Below are positions 26,325 to 34,284 of a stretch of DNA of 64,000 bases, one piece after another (position 1 is the stretch's first letter; each line of letters starts with the position of its first letter). This stretch comes from CBDFHC01 sp965247585 (GTDB taxonomy: Bacteria > Chloroflexota > Dehalococcoidia > Lucifugimonadales > GCA-2712585): positions 1,054,001 through 1,118,000 of the forward strand of contig CBDFHC010000004.1 in the NCBI GenBank assembly GCA_965247585.1, in the 5' to 3' direction. The notes under the pieces are model-generated. The model had not been told where the DNA came from, searched no databases, and saw nothing but the letters and a program-made list of their open reading frames with translations. Position numbers and translations under genes: made by a program.

Positions 26325-26944
26325 CGGACGCCTCCGTGGGCAGCGTGAGCCAGCTCCGACGCCACGGCGTCGGACAGGTCTTCGCGCAGCTTCTTGGACT
26401 TGGGGGAGCACCTGTAGGCCGAGACGCCCACGGACCGGAGGGGAACGATCTCCCCTTCCTCCAGGCCCCGCTCCCAGAGCCAACCGGCCCAGGAGCCGTG
26501 CAGGGGGAGCGGGCTGCGCTTGTCGAGAAAGAGGTGGTGCAGCGCCGGGGCCTCCTCCTCCGACTGCGCCAACAGGAGGAAGGAGTCCTTCTCGTAGGAG
26601 AACTCAGCGGTCTTGGTGTACACGAGGGCGTGCCAGCCGCCTGAGACCGGCAGGCGGGCGATCTTGGTCGTCCAGGTCCCGATGGTCTCGTACGGGATGA
26701 TGCACCGCTGGTAGCCGCCCTGGAGCGCCATTCCGTCCGCGCCCCGGATGATGTGGGCAACGTCCGGGGGCTGCTTGAGGAGCGACGCCCAGATCGCCTT
26801 GAGCGCCGTCTGGGAGCCGACCATCGAGACGAACCAGAGGCCGTCGGTCTCCTCGTCGCGGGCGAAGGCGTCGGCGGTGGCGCTGAAGCCGGCCGCCGAG
26901 ATGGTGTAGAGGTCTTCGGGGTCGATGGTGTGAGTCGCGAGCAT
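26309..26944 (-). CDS. Hypothetical protein of the DNA-processing operon
   Basis: A 211-residue protein, ATG at 26944 with AAAGGAGA upstream. It has mixed alpha/beta character with a Trp-rich C-terminal half (GSWAGWLWERGLEEGE) and no membrane segment. I do not recognise a domain. It lies between radC and the zinc-binding gene, all on the minus strand, and overlaps the latter, so it is a regular operon member. An antisense or alternate frame of similar length exists but has no ribosome site. Confidence 0.6.
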   Translation of the reverse strand: MLATHTIDPEDLYTISAAGFSATADAFARDEETDGLWFVSMVGSQTALKAIWASLLKQPPDVAHIIRGADGMALQGGYQRCIIPYETIGTWTTKIARLPVSGGWHALVYTKTAEFSYEKDSFLLLAQSEEEAPALHHLFLDKRSPLPLHGSWAGWLWERGLEEGEIVPLRSVGVSAYRCSPKSKKLREDLSDAVASELAHAAHGGVRWIER

Positions 26945-27069
26945 GGAGTTGTCTCCTTTTCGTTTCTTGGTGTGGGTGATGCAAGCGCGGGAGGGTGTCC
27001 CCCCGGCGTGGAGAGCCGGACGGCGTGCGCAGTCCGGTCGTGGAGCGCCCGTCCCATAGAGGAGACGGG

Positions 27070-27579
27070 TCAGGGCATCAGCCCCCGTTCCTTGAGGCTG
27101 ACGATCCCTGGGTTGCCGATGACCACGTGGTCGAGGAGCTTGATGCCCAGGAGCTCTCCGGCCTCGATGAGTTGTTTGGTGAGAGAAACGTCTTCTGGAC
27201 TTGGCTCGGCTGAACCGCTGGGGTGGTTGTGGCAGACGATGATGCAGGGGACCACCTCCAGGATTGCGGGGCGGAACACCTCGGCGGCCCTGACGGAGAT
27301 GGACTGAATATCCCCCTGGTAGATCACCCGCTGGCCCACCACGTCATTTCTGGTGTTCAGGAGGAGCACCCGAAGCTGCTCCTGTGCCAGGTTCGCCATC
27401 TCCGGCCCCAGCAGCCGCTTCACGTCTTCCGGGCTTGAGATGGTGGGCAGGTCGGTGGGGCGCTCCGGCTGGGTCTCGACCTGGTAGCGCACCGCCAGCT
27501 CGCCCAGCAGGTTCAGGTTGCTCCGCAGGGCGTCCAGCAGAACAGCGTCCTTGCTAGCAGTCTTATTCATCATGGTCAT
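27070..27579 (-). CDS. radC: RadC-like JAB-domain protein
   Basis: A 169-residue JAB/MPN protein of the RadC family lacking the usual N-terminal helix-hairpin-helix. The metal-binding motif is complete: H117-N-H119-PSG, then S127 and D130 in PSPED. RadC-like proteins are frequent on plasmids, phages and conjugative elements and are linked with DNA metabolism, though their activity is unsettled. The ATG at 27579 has GGAGG upstream. It is the second JAB-fold gene of the element; the other belongs to the ubiquitin-like cassette, so they should not be confused. Confidence 0.88.
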   Translation of the reverse strand: MTMMNKTASKDAVLLDALRSNLNLLGELAVRYQVETQPERPTDLPTISSPEDVKRLLGPEMANLAQEQLRVLLLNTRNDVVGQRVIYQGDIQSISVRAAEVFRPAILEVVPCIIVCHNHPSGSAEPSPEDVSLTKQLIEAGELLGIKLLDHVVIGNPGIVSLKERGLMP

Positions 27580-27612
27580 TTCGGCCTCCTTCGCTATGGG
27601 TTAGAACAGAAG

Positions 27613-27666
27613 CGGGGCCGCCCCTGTAGGAGGAAGCGGCCCCGTGGTTGCGCCTTCGGGAAGGCG
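27613..27666 (-). repeat. Intercistronic hairpin pair, copy B
   Basis: Perfect 9-bp stem CGGGGCCGC (27613-27621) / GCGGCCCCG (27636-27644), then CGCCTT CGGG AAGGCG (27651-27666). It lies between ssb and radC. Confidence 0.75.
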
Positions 27667-27685
27667 TCGCTGTGCGGTTGTGGGA

Positions 27686-28069
27686 CTAGAAGGGAGAGGC
27701 GCCGACCGGCTGCTCGATGTCCGCGGCGTCGCCGTTGCCGTTCCCGTTGCGGGAGTCGAGGAACACGACCTCGGAGGCGTGAATCTCGGTGCGGTGGCGG
27801 CGCTGGCCGTCGTCGCCCTCCCAGGAGTTCTGGACGAGGCGGCCCGCCACGTAGACGCGGTCGCCCTTGGCGACGTACTGGTTCACCGCCTCGGCGGTAT
27901 TGCCCCAGCAGACGATGTTGTGCCAGTCCGTCTCGTTGTCGGCGTCCTTCCGGTAGCGGTCGGTCGCCAGCCGCAGCTTGGTGACGGCGGTGCCGCCGGG
28001 GGTGTACTGCATCTCCGGGTCCGTTCCGATCCTGCCCAAGAGCTCGACTTTGTTGATGGTGCGTGACAT
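27686..28069 (-). CDS. ssb: Single-stranded DNA-binding protein
   Basis: A 127-residue SSB. The OB fold begins INKVELLGRIGTDPEMQYTP, with ATDRYRKD and WHNIVCWGNTAEAV in the expected places and a conserved VAGRLVQNSWEGDDGQ. The Gly/Asn linker is short. The usual acidic tip is reduced to VGASPF, keeping only the final Pro-Phe, so contacts with host SSB partners may be weaker. It would coat single-stranded DNA during transfer or replication of the element. ATG at 28069; it lies between the Cas4-like and radC genes. Confidence 0.93.
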   Translation of the reverse strand: MSRTINKVELLGRIGTDPEMQYTPGGTAVTKLRLATDRYRKDADNETDWHNIVCWGNTAEAVNQYVAKGDRVYVAGRLVQNSWEGDDGQRRHRTEIHASEVVFLDSRNGNGNGDAADIEQPVGASPF

Positions 28070-28127
28070 TTGATTCTCCTTTGTGCGTGAAGTAGCGCGG
28101 TCTTGCCGCGCCCGTCGTGAATTAGAG

Positions 28128-28188
28128 CGGGGCCGCCCCCTGTAGAGGGGAAGACGGCCCCGTCCTGCGCTTCCAATCAGGGGAAGCG
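28128..28188 (-). repeat. Intercistronic hairpin pair, copy C
   Basis: Perfect 8-bp stem CGGGGCCG (28128-28135) / CGGCCCCG (28155-28162), then CGCTTCC / GGAAGCG. It lies between the Cas4-like gene and ssb. Confidence 0.75.
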
Positions 28189-28189
28189 T

Positions 28190-29287
28190 CTAGCTGACCC
28201 GCACGTACTCCGACTGGCTCTCGGCGACGATCTCGGCTCGGACCTCCGGGTCGAGGGCCTCGTTGAGCCTTCGGTGGTTCACGGAGTACCTGGTCGAGCT
28301 GACGAGGGTGACCGTACGGCCCCCCACCGTCGCCTTGGAGTCCCCCTGGCGGCGCATCCACGCCTTCAGGGTGTCCAGCGCTGTGCGCTTGGCCTTCTCA
28401 GGCTCCTTGATGGATTCCTGAGCCTCCGCGTAGGCCGCCACCGCGTCCCGTGCCTCTTCGTCGCTCACCTCCTCTTCTTCGATCTCCGTCCCCTCACTCG
28501 CCTCCGCCGCTCCCGGCAGGCAGATGTCCAGGAAGGGACACGACCTGCATTGCCAGCTGGTGGACGTAAAATCCCGGTCGGGCAGCGCGTCGGGGTCAGG
28601 CCCGCTCCGGACGTGGTGAGCGGCAAGCTCACCGAGCCACTCGCAGGCGTCCTGCAAGGCCCTCTCCAGCCGTTCGGCGGGAATCCGCTCCCAGTCCCAG
28701 GTGCGAGCCCCCGTATCCATCGTGGCGATCACCGCGTCCCGCAGGTCTCCGAACTCGCCGAGCGCGTAGAGGGCGGCCTGGGCCACCGACGCCGGATGGC
28801 TGCGCTCCGCTCCAAGCGTCCGCCAGCGGCGGAACGCCTCCGGCCCCCGCGTCTTGATCTCGACGACCATCGGGTCGCCGTAGGCGGGACCCTGCGTCTC
28901 GCCCTCAAAGAGGAACGGCTGCGGCTTAGCCGCTTCGTCCCCCTCCACCGGCATCCGCACCGTGCCGTCCGGGTGCCCCGTGACCAGCAGGTTCGGGCCG
29001 ATGCGCACCGCCACCTGCTGCGGGTCGTGGGGGTCGGCGGCATCCACCTTCCATCCAGCCCGCTCCATCGCCCGGACCACAACCGGCTCCAGGGCGTTGC
29101 CCGCCTCCATCGCCGTCAGCGACTCCTCGCTGGGCGGGTTGGTGGGCTCGTAGCTGGTTGCGGCGTACCAGAGGGCGCGGCGGCAGCCCAGGGCCGCCGA
29201 TGCCCGCACCTCCATGTTGCCGTCTGCGTCGAATCGCGCCGCAGGACGGGAGAAGACCTCCGCCCTGTCAGTAGTCGTCGTTGCCAT
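28190..29287 (-). CDS. Cas4/RecB-like PD-(D/E)XK nuclease with Fe-S cysteines
   Basis: A 365-residue exonuclease-like protein. Active-site residues are visible as D107 in GHPDG and E143-x-K145 in VVEIKT. Four cysteines in the Cas4/AddB arrangement, C35 early and C247, C250, C256 late (CRSCPFLDIC), suggest a 4Fe-4S cluster. The last 100 residues form an acidic coiled-coil-like tail (SDEEARDAVAAYAEAQ). Such nucleases pair with annealing proteins in phage-type recombination; here the Rad52-like gene lies nearby. No CRISPR genes are present, so a Cas4 role in adaptation is unlikely. ATG 29287, AAGGAGG upstream. Confidence 0.85.
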   Translation of the reverse strand: MATTTTDRAEVFSRPAARFDADGNMEVRASAALGCRRALWYAATSYEPTNPPSEESLTAMEAGNALEPVVVRAMERAGWKVDAADPHDPQQVAVRIGPNLLVTGHPDGTVRMPVEGDEAAKPQPFLFEGETQGPAYGDPMVVEIKTRGPEAFRRWRTLGAERSHPASVAQAALYALGEFGDLRDAVIATMDTGARTWDWERIPAERLERALQDACEWLGELAAHHVRSGPDPDALPDRDFTSTSWQCRSCPFLDICLPGAAEASEGTEIEEEEVSDEEARDAVAAYAEAQESIKEPEKAKRTALDTLKAWMRRQGDSKATVGGRTVTLVSSTRYSVNHRRLNEALDPEVRAEIVAESQSEYVRVS

Positions 29288-29316
29288 CGTCGTTGCCTCC
29301 TTCCTGTAAATGAGAA

Positions 29317-29347
29317 GCGGGGCCGCCCGCGAAGGAGACAGCCCCGC
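29317..29347 (-). repeat. Intercistronic hairpin, copy D
   Basis: Perfect 7-bp stem GCGGGGC (29317-29323) / GCCCCGC (29341-29347), between the TSCPD and Cas4-like genes. Confidence 0.7.
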
Positions 29348-29370
29348 CTCGATACCGTTGTCCTGGCCGT

Positions 29371-29787
29371 TCATGCGGCCGCATTCATCTCAGTCGCCGC
29401 ATCTTGCACCGTTTCAGCCTCTCGCTCTTCCCTGGCCTTCAGATGGACCTTGAGGATGTGGGCTATCCCGTCGCCGAGGCCGAGCACCGCAACGCTCCTG
29501 CCATCGCCCAACTTGTTCCAGAACGGCTGCATCTCCTGGATGCCCTGAATCTGGTCGATCACTTCTTCGAGAGGTGTTCCCCTTCGCAGGTGCAGGGAGA
29601 TGAGGCGGCAGGCCAGCTCGGTGACGCCGTGCTGGAAGCTGCCGCCCTTTCCCAGCCAGCCGAAGACCTCGAAGGGTTCCTCTTCCTCGTCCACAGAAAC
29701 GGTCACGTAAAGGTTGCCGAACTCCGTCTGGAGCTTGGTGGTCGTGCTGGGCAGGGTGCGGGGCCTGGGCCGCGTCGTCGCGGTCAT
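29371..29787 (-). CDS. TSCPD-domain protein
   Basis: A 138-residue protein matching the TSCPD domain known from the end of NrdJ ribonucleotide reductases: LQTEFGNLYVTVSVDE, then FEVFGWLGKGG and CRLISLHLRRGTPLEEVI. The zinc-binding tail of the NrdJ form is absent. Free-standing copies occur on phages and elements; the activity is unknown, perhaps nucleotide or nucleic-acid binding. The ATG at 29787 overlaps the stop of the preceding gene (ATGA), so the two are translationally coupled. Confidence 0.75.
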   Translation of the reverse strand: MTATTRPRPRTLPSTTTKLQTEFGNLYVTVSVDEEEEPFEVFGWLGKGGSFQHGVTELACRLISLHLRRGTPLEEVIDQIQGIQEMQPFWNKLGDGRSVAVLGLGDGIAHILKVHLKAREEREAETVQDAATEMNAAA

Positions 29788-30290
29788 GGCCTGCCCGCCT
29801 TTCCGAGGCAGAGCGGGCGCGTCCCGGTGCACTCGATGGCCTCCATCCTCCCGTAGGCCCGCACCACCTCGGCGTCGCCCACGAAGGACTCGGCCTCGAT
29901 GCGGGTGTCGAACCGCCCGAAGGGGTCCGTCCCGTGGCCGCCCCTGTAGGCGACGGCGTGGTAGTGGATACCCGGTGAGCAGCTGCGGAGGTACGGGAGC
30001 GCGGGAGCGTAGCGGTCGAAGTAGCCCGCCACCTTCAGCGCCATCTCCCTCTCGATGTCGTCGCCCAGGCCGAGCAGCGTCCTGACGATGGGCTCCTCGC
30101 AGTCCTCCTCCGCGAAGGTCTGTGTGAACATGGCGTCCCGCAGTTCGGCGGGAAGCTCGTTCCACCGCTCCCGGCTGAGCTTCAGCCCGCCGTGGCTCGG
30201 CGTCGCGACCCGCCAGACGCCCTCGGCCAGCTCCTCGATGTCATGCGTCCAGCCCCAGGGTGTGCTTACCAGGGTCTCAGTCGTTGTCAT
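29784..30290 (-). CDS. DUF7007-like protein
   Basis: A 168-residue protein beginning with TPWGWTHDIEELAEGVWRVA and TPSHGGLKL, followed by an EEDCEEP motif; this resembles the DUF7007 group found on plasmids and conjugative elements. The C-terminal half has YHAVAYRGG and two Cys. No membrane segment or known catalytic motif is seen. ATG at 30290; it is followed by an overlapping TSCPD gene and preceded by a hairpin that separates it from the Rad52-like gene. Confidence 0.6.
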   Translation of the reverse strand: MTTTETLVSTPWGWTHDIEELAEGVWRVATPSHGGLKLSRERWNELPAELRDAMFTQTFAEEDCEEPIVRTLLGLGDDIEREMALKVAGYFDRYAPALPYLRSCSPGIHYHAVAYRGGHGTDPFGRFDTRIEAESFVGDAEVVRAYGRMEAIECTGTRPLCLGKAGRP

Positions 30291-30320
30291 GGCTCGTAGC
30301 CTCCTTGTCCTGTAATGAAG

Positions 30321-30356
30321 GAGCGGGGCAGCCCCCGGAAGGAGACGGCCCCGCTC
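30321..30356 (-). repeat. Intercistronic hairpin, copy E
   Basis: Perfect 8-bp stem GAGCGGGG (30321-30328) / CCCCGCTC (30349-30356), between the Rad52-like and DUF7007-like genes. Confidence 0.75.
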
Positions 30357-30385
30357 TCGATCCCGAACCCGATCGACCGGCAGGC

Positions 30386-31231
30386 TTAGGCGGCCTGGGC
30401 CTGCTGCATCTGCCGCAGCTTGTTGGCGGCGGCCTCCACCAGCGGCCCGAGCTCGGCGGCGTCCAGGGCGTCGATGCTCTTGCCCGTCCGGTCCGTGACG
30501 GCGGTCCGCACCTTGTCCTCGTCGAGGCCCTGCTCGGCGGCTATCTCGATAAGCCGCTTGCGCAGCTTTTCGACCTGGGAATCGCTGCGGCTCCTGCCCT
30601 GGGCCTGGCCGGAGTTGCCGTTGGCCCCGTTTCCAGTACGGGGCGGGCTCTGGGCGGGGACCCGTTGCGGTTGCGGCGGGTTGCCGGCCTGCGGCTGGTC
30701 GCCGTAGAAGCCGTTGCCGAACTGGACGCCGAAGCTCCTGAACGCCCGCTTCATGCCGTCCGTGACTGCGCCCTTGATGGCCGTGTCGTGCCCGTCCAGG
30801 GTGTCCTCCGCGACCGGGTGGACGCCGGTGTCGGTGCGAGGCAGCGCGCCCGCGACGGTGACCCGCACCGGCGCACTGTAGCCCTGGGCGACCTTCACCT
30901 CGCCGGTGCTCGTATCGACCGTCTCGATCCGGCGCAGCGTCACGTCGCCGACCAGCTCGTAGCCCCATCCGCCGTAGCCGAAGATGCGGTTGGCCTGGGC
31001 GATGACGGCGTGGCCTTCGAGGTAGTCGAAGACCCTGCCGCCCCGCCCCTTGCGCTGCGAGACCAGGCCGGGGTCGATGGGCTGTCCCAGGGCGCCCGTG
31101 ACCGCGGGCGGCAGCCCGTCCCAGAGCAGAGCCAGCCCCGCGCTCGATGCGGGGTCGTGCTCGCCGACTATAGCGGCGTCGGGCTTGTGCCCGTTGCCGT
31201 TTCCGTTGTTGCTTCCGTTCCTGTTCACCAT
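30386..31231 (-). CDS. Rad52-family single-strand annealing protein
   Basis: A 281-residue protein. After a Gly/Asn-rich start comes IFGYGGWGYELV, then alternating strands and the family hallmark TDGMKRAFRSFGVQFGNGFY, closely like the Rad52/Rad22 core that anneals complementary strands. A Pro/Gln/Asn-rich linker leads to a C-terminal helical domain rich in Lys and Ala (VEKLRKRLIEIAAEQGLDED). Together with the Cas4-like nuclease and SSB it makes a phage-like recombination set. The ATG at 31231 follows an AAGGAGA site; the open frame continues far upstream but without one. Confidence 0.85.
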   Translation of the reverse strand: MVNRNGSNNGNGNGHKPDAAIVGEHDPASSAGLALLWDGLPPAVTGALGQPIDPGLVSQRKGRGGRVFDYLEGHAVIAQANRIFGYGGWGYELVGDVTLRRIETVDTSTGEVKVAQGYSAPVRVTVAGALPRTDTGVHPVAEDTLDGHDTAIKGAVTDGMKRAFRSFGVQFGNGFYGDQPQAGNPPQPQRVPAQSPPRTGNGANGNSGQAQGRSRSDSQVEKLRKRLIEIAAEQGLDEDKVRTAVTDRTGKSIDALDAAELGPLVEAAANKLRQMQQAQAA

Positions 31232-31436
31232 GTCTGTCTCCTTCTTGTCCGTGCATGTTGTGTCCTGTTGCCAAAGGCCGGTGCAGGTTCCTCTACGGGA
31301 ACCCGTGTGCGGGCGAGGCCCGTCGTGCATTGGGCATAGGTCCTCCTGTGCGGTGAGAGTGGGAACCGGTGAGGCGGGAGCAAGTCCCATTAGGGAGGGG
31401 CGGGCGAGAAGCCCGAAGGGAAGCGGTGGGGAGCCG

Positions 31437-32474
31437 CTAGCGGGCGGAGCGGGCCGCCCGTGCAAGCAGGTGGAGGAAGGCCGCCCGTCCGTGGGGAAGG
31501 GCCGCAAGCTCGGCCACATCGCCGACGCCCTGGGGAAGGGCGACGGCGACGGCCCTGCGTCCAAGCAAGCCCGCAAGCCGCTCGGTGGCCTCAAGGCCCG
31601 CGTCGTCAGCGTCGAAGGTGAGGAAGACCCGGGGGCAGCCCCGCAGGCCCTCCGCCACCCTCTCGACCCCCTGTGTGCCCAGGGCTGCGACGGCGGGGAC
31701 GCCCCAACCCGCAAGGGCAAGCCAGTCGAAGACACCCTCGGCGACGACCGCCAAGGGCGGCGCGGGGCCGAGACCCGCAAGCCCAAGCACCGGCTTGGGG
31801 CCGGGAAGCGCCTGGAACCTGGGCGTCCGGTCGGGGTCTACAGCCCGCCCGACAAGCCACCGGACAAGCCCGCCTGAGATGTCCGGGACGACCACCATCC
31901 CGGCGAACCGCTCAGAACCCCGCTCGGTGAACAGGCCGCATTCCCTGAGCCGTCCGGCATCGAAGCCGTCAGACGCAAGGGCCTCCCGCAGCCCGTGCCC
32001 CGGCGAATAGCCGAGGCCCAGCCGCAGGGCTGCGTCAAGTCCGACGCCCCGCGAGGCAAGGTACGCCCAAGCCGCGGGGTTGCGCCGGAGCTGCCCGGCG
32101 TAGAAGCGCGCCGCCGCCGTCAGCAGCGACGGGTCCCTGGGAGGCAACGGGGGCGGCGTGGGACGCCTTGCAGCAACCGGACGACTGACAGTGGGGTAAG
32201 CGTTCCCGTCAAGCCGCCGGATCGCCTCGGGCAGGCTCAGGTTCTCGGCGCGCCGGATGAAGTCCAGCACGTCGCCCCCCTCGCCGCACCCGAAGCAGTA
32301 GAACCGCTCCGAGTCGGCGTACACCGTGAAGCTGCCCTCCGCCTCATCGTGGAAGGGGCAGACGCCCTGGCGGACCCTGCCCCGACCCCTGAGTCTGACT
32401 CCCGCCGCCTCCACCGTGTCGCCCAGGGGGTGACGCGCCTTCAGCGCGGGAATGTCCACGTTGGCCGTGACCAT
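31437..32474 (-). CDS. DnaG-like DNA primase (CHC2 zinc finger plus Toprim)
   Basis: A 345-residue primase. The CHC2 zinc finger uses C39, H42, C60 and C63 (GVCPFHDEAEGSFTVYAD, then FYCFGCGEGGD). The catalytic Toprim part has VVAEGVFDWLAL and FDADDAG with the metal-binding acidic residues. It is shorter than chromosomal DnaG and lacks the DnaB-binding C-terminal domain, as usual on mobile elements. It would prime complementary-strand synthesis after transfer. The ATG at 32474 overlaps the upstream stop (TGATG). Confidence 0.9.
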   Translation of the reverse strand: MVTANVDIPALKARHPLGDTVEAAGVRLRGRGRVRQGVCPFHDEAEGSFTVYADSERFYCFGCGEGGDVLDFIRRAENLSLPEAIRRLDGNAYPTVSRPVAARRPTPPPLPPRDPSLLTAAARFYAGQLRRNPAAWAYLASRGVGLDAALRLGLGYSPGHGLREALASDGFDAGRLRECGLFTERGSERFAGMVVVPDISGGLVRWLVGRAVDPDRTPRFQALPGPKPVLGLAGLGPAPPLAVVAEGVFDWLALAGWGVPAVAALGTQGVERVAEGLRGCPRVFLTFDADDAGLEATERLAGLLGRRAVAVALPQGVGDVAELAALPHGRAAFLHLLARAARSAR

Positions 32475-32953
32475 CACGCACCCCCGTTCAGGGACCGCAG
32501 CCCCCGCAGGCTGCGCCCCGAGACCAGCTTGCCGGGTCTCCAGCGCATCCCCAGGACCGCCACGACCTCAAGCGTCCCGCCGTCGTCCGTGGGCACCAGG
32601 GCTGCGGCCCTGCCCGTGCCCTGGCTGTAAACCAGAGCGTCCCGGTCTCCGAACTGCCGCCGAACCAGGTCCGTCCACTCGGCGTAGGCCCACCGAGCCT
32701 CGTGCCTCTCCGCCTTCCCTACGTCCATGCCGGCGAGGACCGCCAGCGCCGTGTCGGTGTCCCCCGCCTGCCGCATCCGCCGCGCCTCGTGGACGCTCTT
32801 GGCCACGCTCGGTGTCTCCGTCGCCATAGCCGTCTGCGGCTGCTCCTTGAACATCGCCGCAATGAGCTGGTCGACCAGCTCTTCGAGGCTGCGCCGGGGC
32901 CTCACTACGTTGTCCATCGTCCGATTGCCTGCTACTACCGTTGCCGTCGTCAT
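32474..32953 (-). CDS. Hypothetical protein upstream of the primase
   Basis: A 159-residue protein, ATG at 32953 with AGGAGGT upstream. The N-terminal half is helical (LEELVDQLIAAMFKEQ) and the rest mixed, with no motif I can name. Its stop overlaps the primase start, so the two are made together, perhaps as a primase partner, but there is no direct evidence for that. Confidence 0.65.
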   Translation of the reverse strand: MTTATVVAGNRTMDNVVRPRRSLEELVDQLIAAMFKEQPQTAMATETPSVAKSVHEARRMRQAGDTDTALAVLAGMDVGKAERHEARWAYAEWTDLVRRQFGDRDALVYSQGTGRAAALVPTDDGGTLEVVAVLGMRWRPGKLVSGRSLRGLRSLNGGA

Positions 32954-33012
32954 CACGACCTCCTTCTGTGTTGTGTTGCCTTTGTTGCCTTGCCGTTTGC
33001 GCCCGCTTGCGG

Positions 33013-33055
33013 GCAAAGAAGAAGGACCGCCCCCGGATGGGAGGCGGCCCTTTGC
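33013..33055 (-). repeat. Intercistronic hairpin, copy F
   Basis: GCAAAG (33013-33018) pairs with CTTTGC (33050-33055) and encloses GGACCGCC / GGCGGCC. A variant of the same family, between the zinc/membrane protein gene and the next gene. Confidence 0.55.
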
Positions 33056-33091
33056 GTTGGGATGGGTATGAGGGAGCCGGAGGGTCCGTCG

Positions 33092-33565
33092 TCAGCGGCG
33101 ACGGACCCTCCCCACCGGACGCCGGGGCATGAACCGCCGAAGCAGCAGCGCTCCGACGCCCAGCCCGACGAGGTTCAGGAAGAAGAGCTCCACGTCGAGG
33201 GTCAGCAGCGGCGCCGCAACGACCAGGGCGACCGCCCCAGCCACCACGACCCGCTTGCGCTTCCACCAGGGCCGCTTCTCAGGGGCCTTGACCGCCGCGT
33301 CGCGTACCGGCTCGTAGGCCGTCCAGATGGGCAGCCCGGTGAGCGCTTCAAACTCGGTTATCACCACGCCGGCCGAGCAGCCCCCGGTGTGGCACCGCAC
33401 GTCGATGCCATCGCCGTCCGGTCGCTGCCGAAACGCCAGCTCGTCCGACTTTCCGCCGTGGCAGATGGCCGTCGTCGTCCAGAACCAGCCCCGCTCGAAG
33501 CTCACCCGGAGCGGAAGCAGGTCTGCGATCCGCTTCGCGCTCGGTCCCGTGTACCGTTCCGCCAT
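33092..33565 (-). CDS. Zinc-finger-like protein with two membrane segments
   Basis: A 157-residue protein, ATG at 33565 with AAGGAGG seven bases upstream. The first half resembles a CHC2-type zinc finger (AICHGGKSDELAF, then VRCHTGGCSAGVV). The second half has two hydrophobic spans, VVVAGAVALVVAAPLL and LFFLNLVGLGVGALLL, and an Arg-rich tail. A membrane-anchored DNA-binding role is possible. It is the first gene of the long minus-strand operon, so the operon promoter should lie just upstream. Confidence 0.7.
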   Translation of the reverse strand: MAERYTGPSAKRIADLLPLRVSFERGWFWTTTAICHGGKSDELAFRQRPDGDGIDVRCHTGGCSAGVVITEFEALTGLPIWTAYEPVRDAAVKAPEKRPWWKRKRVVVAGAVALVVAAPLLTLDVELFFLNLVGLGVGALLLRRFMPRRPVGRVRRR

Positions 33566-34284
33566 GTCCTGTCCTCCTTCCTTGGTCTGTGTCCGTGATT
33601 CGTCCATGCCGATGCACCTCCTTTGCCTGGTGTCCTGATTCCGTGTCCGATTGCCGAAAACGCACTCCGCCCACGGTCGAAAGTCGAACGCGGAAGACGG
33701 AGCGGGGGTGAGAAAGACGCAGCTCGACCCAGGGTCAAATCACGGGGAATCGACCTGGGGGGCTGCGATGAAATAGGTTGTGCGACCGGCCTGCAGATCA
33801 ACCACAGTACGGTGCGGTGAGAGCAACGCAGCCTACGAGGTCATCGCAGACCGGCGCGTTGTTGAGCTGCGGCCAGTTCCACAGGAACCATGCCGCAGAC
33901 GAGAGGAACCGGCCAGTGTGCAGTGCGCACTCCGACCAGGGTGTCCGAGGGGCCGAAGCGAGAGACGCATCGCCCAGGGTGTCCCGGCTTCCGAATCGGC
34001 ATCGGAAGAGCAGTGCTCGACCCCTCGACCGACTCACGCAGCGGGAAGGCGTTTATCCCTCGTGGAACGCCGTCGGGAGAGCAGGGCTCGATCCGTCAGG
34101 TCGCTCCGGGTCGGGGATGGACCCTCCAGGTTTCTAGGCACGAAACGCTGGAAAAAGCCAGAAACTGCGTCAATTATCGCCCGAACATCCGACCGAATGG
34201 AAGGCCCCGGACGGGGAAATCGGTCCCCTACGCCCAAATTGCTCGCTCCGACTTAGCTCCCATGTGGCAGACACCGGACCGGGC
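33566..34284. other. Long non-coding region with direct repeats, candidate origin
   Basis: About 720 bases with no supported gene, between two minus-strand genes. Two 25-base direct repeats (33936-33960 and 33974-33998, both starting CCAGGGTGTCC, 19 of 25 bases equal) and two 17-base repeats (34007-34023 and 34078-34094, AGAGCAG-G-CTCGA pattern, 15 of 17 equal) lie in it. Further CTCGACC motifs occur at about 33722 and 34025. Its place between the DNA-processing operon and the transfer region fits an origin of transfer or replication, and it should also hold the promoter of the 33.6-14.8 kb operon. Confidence 0.5.

Noticed and set aside
28190..29287. Cas4 as evidence for CRISPR
   Set aside because: No repeat-spacer array and no other cas gene was seen in the window.
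33780..34256. Plus-strand open frame of 158 codons in the repeat-rich gap
   Set aside because: Basic low-complexity translation with no ribosome site; the repeats fit a non-coding role better.
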